The notes beneath the pieces are model-generated. The model did not search any database. It saw nothing but the letters and a program-made list of their open reading frames with translations, and was not told where the DNA came from. A DNA stretch of 64,000 nt from Aquatica leii (taxonomy: Eukaryota; Arthropoda; Insecta; Coleoptera; Lampyridae): NCBI GenBank assembly GCA_035610365.1, contig CM069432.1, forward strand, positions 222,106,532 to 222,170,531, written 5' to 3'. Below are positions 24,551 to 35,721 of the stretch, one piece after another (within the stretch, counting starts at the first letter, position 1; each line of letters starts with the position of its first letter). A program made the translations under genes and the position numbers.

Positions 24551-27500
24551 TGTAACTACATCTTCCAATTCTATCGATGTTGTAGAATCTTCTGCAAGTT
24601 CTTCGAACAGTTGTGGCAACAATCAATACTTCCAGCAATGCGAATTTTATTTTTACATCAATAAGAAATAAGTAAGTAAAGTAAAACATAAAGAGTATAT
24701 TATTGTCAAAATATTAAGACTTTTAAAAGTAATTTAAGTTAATGGATTCAGATTAAAAAAGCAATTAAACAGTTATTTGAAGTTAGATATAATCCAATTT
24801 CAAGAAAGGTAAAAGTATACAAAACTTTTTTTTTTTGATTATTACAAAAATGATTTTATGTGAGTAAATGGCTATAAAGAAACGTTGAAACCTGCATAGC
24901 AAATTTATACTATGAGATGGCTTTACCATTGTATTTCACTCATGTTGTAATTTTGTTATCGTCTTATATTTGTGTTTTTAAAATTAAGATACTCAAATTT
25001 CATAATTTTTTTCTCAATGTTTTCTAAATAACGCAACTTACGCTATACAATAATTTTCTCTAGAGTTTTGTAAAATTTAGGGCTCATGCCAACAAACAAT
25101 GCAAAATTAAAAATAAATCTAATTATTATTAACACTGAAGTAACAAATAACGCAACGTATAAAACAGTTCTTAAAATAAAAGGTTTGTGTGCTTCTATAT
25201 TAAACAAACAAATACATAAACTAAAACTAAAAGTAATCTGTTTGGATTTAAAATTGTTTCTTATTGTTAAACAATAAATAAAAGTACATTATTTAGTAAT
25301 ATAAACAAAACGAAATTTATTTTTATTAAATAAGTGCGAGAATTATTTGTTAAGTTAACTTAATTGTTACCAAACTTTAATTAACAATGTTTTAGAAATT
25401 AAAAAATAAAATATAATAAACTACCAAACGTTTTAAAAAAGTTTTTCGATTATTTGCACATTTTAGGAACGTAAGACCCTATTTAAACATTAATGAATTC
25501 AATTGCACATTGTATAAAGTAGAAGGTTTTTGAACATAAATCTAATCGAGACGATTATTGCAAACATCAAATATTTCTGAGGTTACTCCTGCAGCTTTTT
25601 CAACCCATCGCAATTTGATTAGTTTTCCATTTAAATGTAATAGTTCAGTTTTAACCACCAAACATTTTAAAAAACATTTTACACATGGATCATTAATAAA
25701 ATTTAGTTCTTTTATTAGAGCAAATTTTTTCAAATCTGCACAATGACATTCGCTGTGATATTCTTCTGTACCCTTAATCTATATAATACCAATTTGTAGA
25801 GGTATTTTCTAAAACACATTAATAATAAAGAAAAATATGATAAAAAAACACTTACTCCATATATAACACAAACTTGACATACAAGTATTGATAAAATCAC
25901 CGCTTTCATGATTAAATTGTTCAGACGAGTAACTTTAGGAAGATTATATATAGTAATTTTAATCTAAAGGTTTTTTGTCAAATAATGTAGTTGTAAATAA
26001 TACCGTCTTTTGAGGTCATTAAAAATAATTTGCAATATTTGTTTTATCCGTACTTTTTATTAAATGACAAACAAAAAGATACATCATTATTAAAAATTGT
26101 TTGTTAATTAACCCTTCATTTAAATATGTGTATATATATGTTTATATTTACACAGAGTAAAAATAAACTAATGCAATATGATTTATAACTCTATTATTTC
26201 CAACTGTTAGAAAAAAAAATTTTTAACAGAAGTTATTTTCTATAAACCTGTAGTTTAAATTACAATAAAAAATTGAATAAGTTTAAGTAATATTAAACGA
26301 AATAAATGTTATATATAAGTTTTATGCAAACAAATTTTTATTTCAAAAATTTAAACAAAAATTCTTAATTTAACAAGAAATTCTAAGTGGCATTTTAAAA
26401 CCTAACGTTAAATGTTTCATATAAAAAAGAGTTTTAGAAACAAGTACTATTCTTTTAACTATTTAACAATATTTAAACTTTTGCTACAAAGTGACAGATA
26501 ATTTCTAACAAGACATTTATTTTTTTAAATACCTCTCTGTAGTTTTTTTCTGACTATTAAGAATTATTAAAACGTTGTTTCATAAAATAAATTTACTTTT
26601 TTTTAACAAATGTTATATATTTTTTTTGTCAAAATTGTGATTTTTTATCAAATGCTTTTTCTTAAACATTTGTAATAACTACACTACATAAAAATGCATC
26701 TTTTTTAAAAATACGTTTCTAACAAAATTGTAATCATTATTATAGTCAAGTGCATCTCATTTTTTAGAAACTTTAAGATCTTTTTGACAGATTTTAACTC
26801 ATTTGATGTTTTTTACTCGTAACACTTTCAAGACTTTATTTTAATTTTCACAATTTTTGTACTTGGAAAACTTTGTAGAAAACGACATATTAAATGAAAG
26901 CAAAAGTGTATGATTAAATAAGCTTTGCTAAAAACAATAGAAACTGAATTTTTGTTGTTTTTTATTTTTCTTTATAACGTCATCAACTTTAATTCTTTTT
27001 TTAGTAACCACTTTATAATTAAAACAAAATAAAAAAGTGTATCTTATAGAATCAACCACAACTTGTAAATTTTAAATTCACAAAACGTTGATCAACTTTT
27101 GTTAAGAATATTTTTGCAAAAACCATCATAAAAGTAATAGTAATCTATATTATATTTTTTTTTACTAATGGTTATTAACACTACTTTAAAGATTATAAAA
27201 ACAAAGCAACTTAAATAAAACAATTTAAAAATTTTTAGGAACCAAATAAAAAAAACCATTGATGTATAAATTAACTGGTTAACGCCTTCTTATAGAACGG
27301 CAAGAATAAAATTTTTTTTAATCATTAAAACTTGATGAAATTAAAAACATTTTGGACAGTATATAGCTGAAATATCAATATTCTTTAAAGTATTTTTTAA
27401 ACTACAATTTAATTGACTCTCTGTGACGTGTTTCGCCGACTTTAGGGGTTTATAAAAAATAATATTACAGAATAAGGATATAATTATTAGGAAAAAAAAC

Positions 27501-27719
27501 AATTTGATAATATAACACATATCACAAAATACAAGAGAAAAAAACTTGAAATAGATACAAAACGGTAAAACCAAAACTATTCAGTGAAATATAAACAAAA
27601 GAAAATCAGTATTAGTGGAACAACTAAAAGCGTGGTTTTAAACATAGACCAGATTTGCCTGGCACATAGTAGAAGTAGCCTTTCTAATTTTACTTTGTCT
27701 GCACACTACAATCTTTTTG
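24551..27719. other. 3.2 kb AT-rich DNA, nothing identified
   Basis: Long T- and A-rich runs. Open frames at 25086, 25542/25558 and 27341 have chance-like composition. No terminal repeats were seen. Confidence 0.5.
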
Positions 27720-28330
27720 TTGCATTGTGCTTTTTGGACAACATATTAGGGCATCAAGTGTACAGAAAACCGACACATACTGACAGATACCTTAACGCCG
27801 AATTACATCATCATCCAGCTCAGAAGTTTTCAGTTCTAAAAACTTTAGTACACAAGACCAAGGCGAGCAGTGAGCCAAACACGTTAAAGACCGAGCTAGG
27901 TCACCTAACGAACGCTTTAATAAAAAACGGTTTCAGAAAAACAGCAAATATCGAACAGTTAACAAACACAGTAAGGAAAAACTGAAAAAGAAAGACCCCG
28001 TCGCAACTTCCTTCTTTCCTTAAATAAAAAGCTGAACGGATAAAATAGCCAGGATACTTATAGGGAAAAATATCAAAGTGACCTTCACTGCAACAAATTA
28101 AAAAAAGTATTCTTGTAGGGCTGGCTTATATAGGGCAAACGGGGCGCAACATATCTGCCAAATTAAAAGAACATAAAGCGGATACAATAAAACTTGAAGA
28201 GGCAAACATGTTGGCTAAATCCTAAAACCTCTGGCCTAGACTATACAAGGAAGCCATCGAAATTCAGAAGTACGACAATTCCAATAGGGATAATGACATC
28301 GATCTAGCACCAGTATGAAAAAATATGTTC
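27720..28330 (+). pseudogene. Penelope-like element relic (RT end and GIY-YIG)
   Basis: The first frame has FLDNILGHQVYRKPTHTDRY and LHHHPAQKFSVLKTLVHK, the conserved block downstream of the reverse transcriptase core in Penelope proteins. After frame changes, GLAYIGQTGRNISAKLKEHK (about 28115-28175) is the start of the GIY-YIG endonuclease domain. EAIEIQKYDN, near 28250-28285, is its later conserved part. Reverse transcriptase motifs upstream are missing. Its sequence differs clearly from the pair at 29-36 kb, so it belongs to a different PLE family. Confidence 0.8.
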
Positions 28331-28425
28331 CGGAAGACTAATGAATCGAAACCGTCACGAACCACTGACCCAAACCGCGTAATATAAAACCTTGTCAGGA
28401 TACTATACCTTTAGTTTCAGTTTTT

Positions 28426-28452
28426 CTGAAGAAGACAGCGATACGACACGTC
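28426..28452 (+). other. decayed hammerhead-like motif after PLE relic
   Basis: CTGAAGAAGACAGCGATACG followed by ACACGTC lies 95 bp after the coding relic. It resembles the CTGANGA ... GAAACGTC hammerhead motif known from PLE terminal repeats, but the GAAAC box reads GACAC. Confidence 0.3.
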
Positions 28453-28459
28453 ATATATT

Positions 28460-29248
28460 GTAAATTTTTCAAAGTTTGTAAGCTTTCTAAATTTTATGAA
28501 TTTCGTGAAAAGTGTAAATATGGAACGAGGTTTAAAACCCGAAAGTATTTATTTGTTAAATGTACATATTTTGTATCAATAAATACATATGTGCCATAAA
28601 ACTAAAAGCGAATTTTTGTAATTATAACTACACAGCACGAAAAATATATTTATAAGTTGAGCCTTTGTAAATCGAAATTTTAGCAATGAAATCCTTTGTA
28701 TCTCAAAATTCTTGTTAACCTCATTAACTCAAAATTTTTAGCATTTCCTTTGAAGTTTGAGTTATCGAGATTCTACCGTATAAGTATTAAAAACGAGCGA
28801 CGGAAAAGTATATTATCAATAAACATGAATAAACTCTAATATAATATTTATTTTAATTTAACTGTTACTGTTATCGCACGTAAAGACTACACGCTCAATT
28901 TTTTTTATGTTAAGATATTTTTATTTAGACATAAACGTATTTAATTTAATATATTACGTATTTTGCAAAACCCACGTCTTACACATACTAAATAATTTAG
29001 AACCTTCTAAACGACCTTTGTCATTGCAACTTATGACAGTTTTCATTACAGATATTAATGTTAGATAGAGCAAACTAAATTTATTTAGCTCTTTGTTTGC
29101 AATATTGCTAAAGTGTAATTAGAACAACAATAAAATTTATTATTACAAACATGTTTGATTCTAATTCACTTTTAACTTGTAATAAATGTGTTTATTAATA
29201 CAACTGTTTCAATAACTTTAAGTTGTAATCACTTTACAATTATTTAAA
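28460..29248. other. AT-rich DNA, no gene seen
   Basis: Nothing recognisable between the two PLE loci. Confidence 0.5.
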
Positions 29249-29261
29249 CATATACTGTAAT
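29249..29261 (+). repeat. 13 bp direct repeat, left flank of PLE pair
   Basis: CATATACTGTAAT here is repeated exactly at 35709-35721, immediately outside the right PLE end. It probably is the target site duplication of the whole head-to-head pair. The first bases (CATA) also match the terminal repeat end, so true length may be shorter. Confidence 0.7.
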
Positions 29262-29269
29262 TTTTTTTT

Positions 29270-29556
29270 AATAAAACTTGTAGCTGTTGGAAGAACAGCC
29301 ATAAAAAACACATATTCAAATTTATTTTAAATTACGTTTCGCCAGTTTGTATATAGGCTTCTTCAGATTTTCAATTATAATTCTTATTTAACATCATTCT
29401 TAAATACCTTGTTATATTTACAATATTTCTAAAATTAAATTTAACAAATTAAAATTAATATATGAAAGGATAAAATTTTTTAAAACTTACCCAAATTTAG
29501 AGACACTTTTTTCCAATTAACTATTTATTCATTATTAATAACCTTTTATGAAATTT
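29270..29556 (-). repeat. PLE terminal repeat, left copy
   Basis: This aligns base for base with 32353-32677 except that it lacks about 33 bp near its outer end (GTTGGA joins directly to AGAACAGCC). It carries the hammerhead-like motif in reverse orientation at 29334-29366. Confidence 0.85.
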
Positions 29557-29842
29557 TACGTCAAAACTAACTTATCCGTATACAGCCTTCAAAATTTTTA
29601 TAATGTAATTGGATCGGAATTTAATACACAAATGCTAACATTGATTTCTTTACTCAATTGTTATGTACAAGTGAGAATTTTGTATTCAAAATACTTTTAA
29701 CATTAAAATTTATATATTTACTTAACTTGTTTATTATCTATGTTTTAATTAGGTTATAAACTATTTTTATTTAGATTAATTAAGGATGAAATTATAAATT
29801 GAATTTAGATTCTCAATATCAGTTTTATAATTAACTGTTGTA

Positions 29843-32258
29843 TTATTTTTTTATTTCTATCATTTCATAAAGCATTCTTTTTTTTAAATTATTTTCAAAA
29901 CGTAAAATTATTGGTGAACTAAAATTGAAATTATGTTTATTCTCAACTGAATGGTCAGACAATGCCGTGTTCGGAATATGTGGTGAAGCCTGTTTGGTTT
30001 TTATAGAGTTTTTATGTTGATTAATTCTTTTATTTAAATTTTGTTTTGTTTGTCCGATATACGTTCCCTTACAATTCGTACAATTCAGCTGGTATACCAC
30101 ATTAGCTACTGAAAGTTTATCAGTTTTATCTTTTAGGTTATTAAATAATTTTTTTTCTAATGTTAAATGATTTTTAAACGCAGTTGTAAGATTATATTTA
30201 AGTAGTTCTTTTTTTATTTGATGAGATAAGTAAGGTATATATGGCAATGAAACATATATTTTTTTTCTTTACAATTTAGATCATTATTGGCATTACTAAG
30301 ATTTAAATTTATTTTATGTTCTTTATTATTTTTTAATATATTTATTCTTTTTTTAATATTTGCATTTATAAATTTTAAGGGAAAACTATTTTGGCATAAA
30401 ATTTTTTTAATTGTTTTTATATTTTCAAAATGAAATTTAGGCGATGATAAATTAATAGCTCTATCTGTTAAATTATTAATAATACTTTTTTTATATTGAA
30501 GTGCAGTGATTGAATTAAAATTTATGTATCTGTTAGTTTTTATATTTTTTCTGAACCAGTTAGTTTCAATTTTATTGTCTAAGTTTCTAATTAATGTCAA
30601 ATCTAAAAAATTTATTGATTTATTATTATTTTCTTTTTCAATTGTAAATTTTAGTCTGGGGTGAAAGTTGTTAAAATCATTATAAATTAGGTTTATTTTA
30701 TTTTCTTCAGTTGCTATTATGATATCATCTACATATCTTTTATAGAATGTTATGTTATTTGTTTTTTTCAAATACTCTGTTTCTAAACTTTGTAACACTA
30801 AGTTTGCAATCGTACTAGATAGTGGTTGTCCCATTGCAATTCCAAATTTTTGTTTGTATATGTTTTTGTTATAAGTAAAAAGTTGAATTAAGAACAAAAT
30901 CTACTGCATTTATAAATTCAGATAACGGTAAAGTTGTAAATTTTTAATTTCTGTTCCAATAATTTTTAATTGTATTTAAAGCTAAATCAATTGGTACATT
31001 AGTATATAGTGACACAACATCTAATGAAAAAAGAACGTGATTGTTTGGTAAGTTCACTGTATCAATAAATTTTTTAAACGTCCAAGAATCTTTAACACTA
31101 TAATTATTAGTTAATGTAATATTTAACAAAATATTAGATAAACATTTTGACAGTTTATAAATAGGACTCATATATGACGCTATAATAGGTCTAAGTGGTT
31201 GATTTACTTTATGTAATTTAGGTAATCCGTATATTCTAGGTAATAATCCATTGTGTGATATAAGATTTTTGTATGTAGTTTGATCTATATAATTTAAGTT
31301 AAGCCATTTTTTTAAAATTTGATTATTAAAATTTTGCATTTTAGTATTTGAGTTTTTATTTATTAAAGTATATGTTTCCTTGTCATTTAATAATGCTAAA
31401 ATTTTTTGAATTGTAATCTTTTTTATACATTATTACAGTTTTTTGTGTTTTATCTGCTTTAGTTATTATTATATCATTATTGTTTTTTAAAAATGTTTTG
31501 GTTAATTTTAATTTGTGTAAAAAAATATTATTTTCAATTTGTTCATTTGGTTTTAAGATTTTATTTTTATTTCTATGTTTAAAATTGGTTAGAATATTGA
31601 TAATAGAAGATCTAAGTGATAATTGACTTTCAGTATCTAATGATTCAATTGAATTTTCTATGTTTACAATAATTTCTTCGTAGGGCATCTTTTGATTAGG
31701 GTCAAAATAATTATAATTAGGTCCTAATGTTAAACTTTCTTGAATATCATAAGGTAAAATTTTATTAGTTAAATTTTCGATCCAATCAGTATTAAAAGTA
31801 TTTTTATTATATAGGTTTTTATTATTTGATTTTGAACTTAGGAAATTATTACATTTATTATTTTTTTAAATTATTAATTTTTTTAAATGTATTTTTTAAT
31901 TTTTTCTTTTAATTTTAAATTTTGTAAAGTTTTTTTAAATTATATATAATTAATTGAATGGGTAGTGTTTTTCTAAATGTTTCTTTTGTAACAATAATTT
32001 TTGTTTTAAGTTGTTTAAATGAACATAAGAATCTTTAATTAGTATGTTTAAAGTGTCTAAATTGAGTTTAATTAGTATATTTTTAAATTTTGTGTTATTC
32101 TTATAATTATAAAAAGTTATACTATTATAATTTTTATATAAAAATTTTGGAGTTAGATTAAATTTTTTACAAAGTTTTAGAAAGTTTATCCTTTCACTTA
32201 CCTTAACAATTGATAGATTAGTTTTATTAAACATTTTGAATTGATTTGTTGTAGACAT
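29843..32258 (-). pseudogene. PLE reverse transcriptase/GIY-YIG, left copy
   Basis: Read downwards from 32258 (MSTTNQFKMFNKTNL). It codes for a PLE polyprotein: N-terminal domain, reverse transcriptase, and a C-terminal GIY-YIG endonuclease. Retained motifs are GLPKLHKVNQPLRPIIAS, FSLDVVSLYTNVP, FGIAMGQPLSSTIANLVLQS, the catalytic YKRYVDD (about 30740) and CKGTYIGQTKQNLNKR for the nuclease. It is spread over at least five frame segments, so it is broken. Lesions differ from those in the right copy: for instance the QSLE codon destroyed on the right is intact here, while the segment after NYWN is frameshifted here but open on the right. Confidence 0.87.
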
Positions 32259-32352
32259 TTTAAATTATTTTCTTCTTTGTTAAAATATTACACAGTAGAA
32301 CAATGTTTAGAAGTATTATTCGAATTAATTCCCATATAATTCTTCATTACTT

Positions 32353-32677
32353 TAATAAAACTTGTAGCTGTTGGAATTCTTGTATGCATTAAATATTTAA
32401 GGAAAATAGCAAGAACAGCCATAAAAAACACATATTCAAATTTATTTTAAATTACGTTTCGCCAGTTTGTATATAGGCTTCTTCAGATTTTCAATTATAA
32501 TTCTTATTTAACATCATTCTTAAATACCTTGTTATATTTACAATATTTCTAAAATTAAATTTAACAAATTAAAATTAATATATGAAAGGATAAAATTTTT
32601 TTAAAACTTACCCAAATTTAGAGACACTTTTTTCCAATTAACTATTTATTCATTATTAATAACCTTTTATGAAATTT
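32353..32677 (-). repeat. PLE terminal repeat, shared centre copy
   Basis: It lies upstream of the left copy's start codon in the same orientation, and abuts the right copy's 5' leader (junction at 32677/32678) in inverted orientation. It contains the reverse-oriented hammerhead-like motif at 32454-32486. Confidence 0.85.
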
Positions 32678-32710
32678 GTAATATTTTAACAAAGAAGAAA
32701 ATAATTTAAA

Positions 32711-35199
32711 ATGTCTACAACAAATCAATTCAAAATGTTTAATAAAATTAATCTATCAATTGTTAAGGTAAGTGAAAGGATAAACTTTCTAAAACTTTGT
32801 AAAAAATTTAATCTAACTCCAAAATTTTTATATAAAAATTATAATAGTATAACTTTTTATAATTATAAGAATAACACAAAATTTAAAAATATACTAATTA
32901 AACTCAATTTAGACACTTTAAACATACTAATTAAAGATTCTTATGTTCATTTAAACTACTTAAAACAAAAATTATTGTTACAAAAGAAACATTTAGAAAA
33001 AACACTACCCATTCAATTAATTATATATAATTTAAAAAAAAAACTTTACAAAATTTAAAATTAAAAGAAAAAATTAAAAATACATTTAAAAAAATTAATA
33101 ATTTAAAAAAAAATAATAAATGTAATAATTTCCTAAGTTCAAAATCAAATAATAAAAACCTATATAATAAAAATACTTTTAATACTGATTGGATCGAAAA
33201 TTTAACTAATAAAATTTTACCTTATGATATTCAAGAAATTTTAACATTAGGACCTAATTATAATTATTTTGACCCTAATCAAAAGATGCCTTACGAAGAA
33301 ATTATTGTAAACATAGAAAATTCAATTGAATCATTAGATACTGAAAGTCAATTATCACTTAGATCTTCTATTAACAATATTCTAACCAATTTTAAACATA
33401 GAAATAAAAATAAAATCTTAAAACCAAATGAACAAATTGAAAATAATATTTTTTTACACAAATTAAAATTAACCAAAACATTTTTAAAAAACAATAATGA
33501 TATAATAATAACTAAAGCAGATAAAACACAAAAAACTGTAATAATGTATAAAAAAGATTACAATTCAAAAATTTTAGCATTATTAAATGACAAGGAAACA
33601 TATACTTTAATAAATAAAAACCCAAATACTAAAATGCAAAATTTTAATAATCAAATTTTAAAAAAATGGCTTAACCTAAATTATATAGATCAAACTACAT
33701 ACAAAAATCTTATATCACACAATGGATTATTACCTAGAATATATGGATTACCTAAATTACATAAAGTAAATCAACCACTTAGACCTATTATAGCGTCATA
33801 TATGAGTCCTATTTATAAACTGTCAAAATATTTATCTAATATTTTGTTAAATATTACATTAACTAATAATTATAGTGTTAAAGATTCTTGGACGTTTAAA
33901 AAATTTATTGATACAGTGAACTTACCAAACAATCACGTTCTTTTTTCATTAGATGTTGTGTCACTATATACTAATGTACCAATTGATTTAGCTTTAAATA
34001 CAATTAAAAATTATTGGAACGAAATTAAAAAATTTACAACTTTACCGTTATCTGAATTTATAAATGCAGTAGATTTTGTTCTTAATTCAACTTTTTTTAC
34101 TTATAACAAAAACATATACAAACAAAAATTTGGAATTGCAATGGGACAACCACTATCTAGTACGATTGCAAACTTAGTGTTACAAAGTTTATAAACAGAG
34201 TATTTGAAAAAAACAAATAAGATAACATTCTATAAAAGATATGTAGATGATATCATAATAGCAACTGAAGAAAATAAAATAAACCTAATTTATAATGATT
34301 TTAACAACTTTCACCGCAGACTAAAATTTACAATTGAAAAGAAAATAATAATAAATCAATAAATTTTTAGATTTGACATTAATTAGAAACTTAGACAATA
34401 AAATTGAAACTAACTGGTTCAGAAAATATAAAAACTAACAGATACATAAATTTTAATTCAATCACTGCACTTCAATATAAAAAAAGTATTATTAATAATT
34501 TAACAGATAGAGCTATTAATTTATCATCGCCTAAATTTCATTTTGAAAATATAAAAACAATTAAAAAAATTTTATGCCAAAATAGTTTTCCCTTAAAAAT
34601 TTATAAATGCAAATATTAAAAAAAGAATAAATATATTAAAAAATAATAAAGAACATAAAATAAATTTAAATCTTAGTAATGCCAATAATGATCTAAACTG
34701 TAAAGAAAAAAAAATATATGTTTCATTGCCATATATACCTTACTTATCTCATCAAATAAAAAAAGAACTACTTAAATATAATCTTACAACTGCGTTTAAA
34801 AATCATTTAACATTAGAAAAAAAATTATTTAATAACCTAAAAGATAAAACTGATAAACTTTCAGTAGCTAATGTGGTATACCAGCTGAATTGTACGAATT
34901 GTAAGGGAACGTATATCGGACAAACAAAACAAAATTTAAATAAAAGAATTAATCAACATAAAAACTCTATAAAAACCAAAAAGGCTTCACCACATATTCC
35001 GAACACGGCATGGTCTGACCATTCAGTTGAGAATAAACATAATTTCAATTTTAGTTCACCAATAATTTTACGTTTTGAAAATAATTTAAAAAAAAGAATG
35101 CTTTATGAAATGATAGAAATAAAAAAAAATAATACAACAGTTAATTATAAAACTGATATTGATAATCTAAATTCAATTTATAATTTCATCCTTAATTAA
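32711..35199 (+). pseudogene. PLE reverse transcriptase/GIY-YIG, right copy
   Basis: The start MSTTNQFKMFNK matches the left copy. A frame change falls in an A-run near 33040-33060. The 302-codon segment 33286-34194 is continuous through GLPKLHK, FSLDVVSLYTNVP and MGQPLSSTIANL. It ends at a TAA (34192-34194) where the left copy has GAA, so this is one substitution. YKRYVDD follows, then another frame change near 34340, and a third near 34610-34720. The last segment, to 35199, contains the whole GIY-YIG domain (CKGTYIGQTKQN). Family membership is secure; it cannot make a full product. Confidence 0.87.
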
Positions 35200-35417
35200 T
35201 ATAAATAAAAATAGTTTATAACCTAATTAAAACATAGATAATAAACAAGTTAAGTAAATATATAAATTTTAATGTTAAAAGTATTTTGAATACAAAATTC
35301 TCACTTGTACATAACAATTGAGTAAGAAATCAATGTTACCATTTGTGTATTAAATTCCGATCCAATTACATTATAAAAATTTTGAAGGCTGTATACGGAT
35401 AAGTTAGTTTTGACGTA

Positions 35418-35708
35418 AAATTTCATAAAAGGTTATTAATAATGAATAAATAGTTAATTGGAAAAAAGTGTCTCTAAATTTGGGTAAGTTTTAAAAAAAT
35501 TTTATCCTTTCATATATTAATTTTAATTTGTTAAATTTAATTTTAGAAATATTGTAAATATAACAAGGTATTTAAGAATGATGTTAAATAAGAATTATAA
35601 TTGAAAATCTGAAGAAGCCTATATACAAACTGGCGAAACGTAATTTAAAATAAATTTGAATATGTGTTTTTTATGGCTGTTCTTGCTATTTTCCTTAAAT
35701 ATTTAATG
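35418..35708 (+). repeat. PLE terminal repeat, right copy
   Basis: Inverted match of the other two repeats. It ends TTAAATATTTAATG next to the flanking direct repeat. Confidence 0.85.
35609..35641 (+). ncRNA. hammerhead-ribozyme-like motif in PLE repeat
   Basis: CTGAAGA, then a GCC...GGC stem closed by a 12 nt loop, then GAAACGT. The order and spacing fit the hammerhead core (CUGANGA, stem II, GAAA). One extra A stands between CTGAAGA and the stem, and no clear stem III/cleavage partner is seen within this repeat, so activity is unproven. Identical copies lie inverted at 29334-29366 and 32454-32486. Hammerhead motifs are known in PLE terminal repeats, which supports the reading. Confidence 0.45.
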
Positions 35709-35721
35709 CATATACTGTAAT

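Larger units (their letters stand above)
29262..35708. mobile_element. head-to-head pair of Penelope-like elements
   Basis: Two nearly identical PLE copies lie in opposite orientation with their 5' ends together: 29270-32677 on the minus strand and 32678-35708 on the plus strand. Three related terminal repeats are present: left (minus), centre (minus) and right (plus). The left copy thus has direct terminal repeats. For the right copy the centre repeat is inverted. Paired direct and inverted terminal repeats of this type are described for PLEs. The 13 bp flanking repeat suggests that the pair arrived, or was formed, in one event. Each arm is about 2.5-2.9 kb, so the locus is a giant palindrome with a spacer of about 450 bp. 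Confidence 0.85.
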
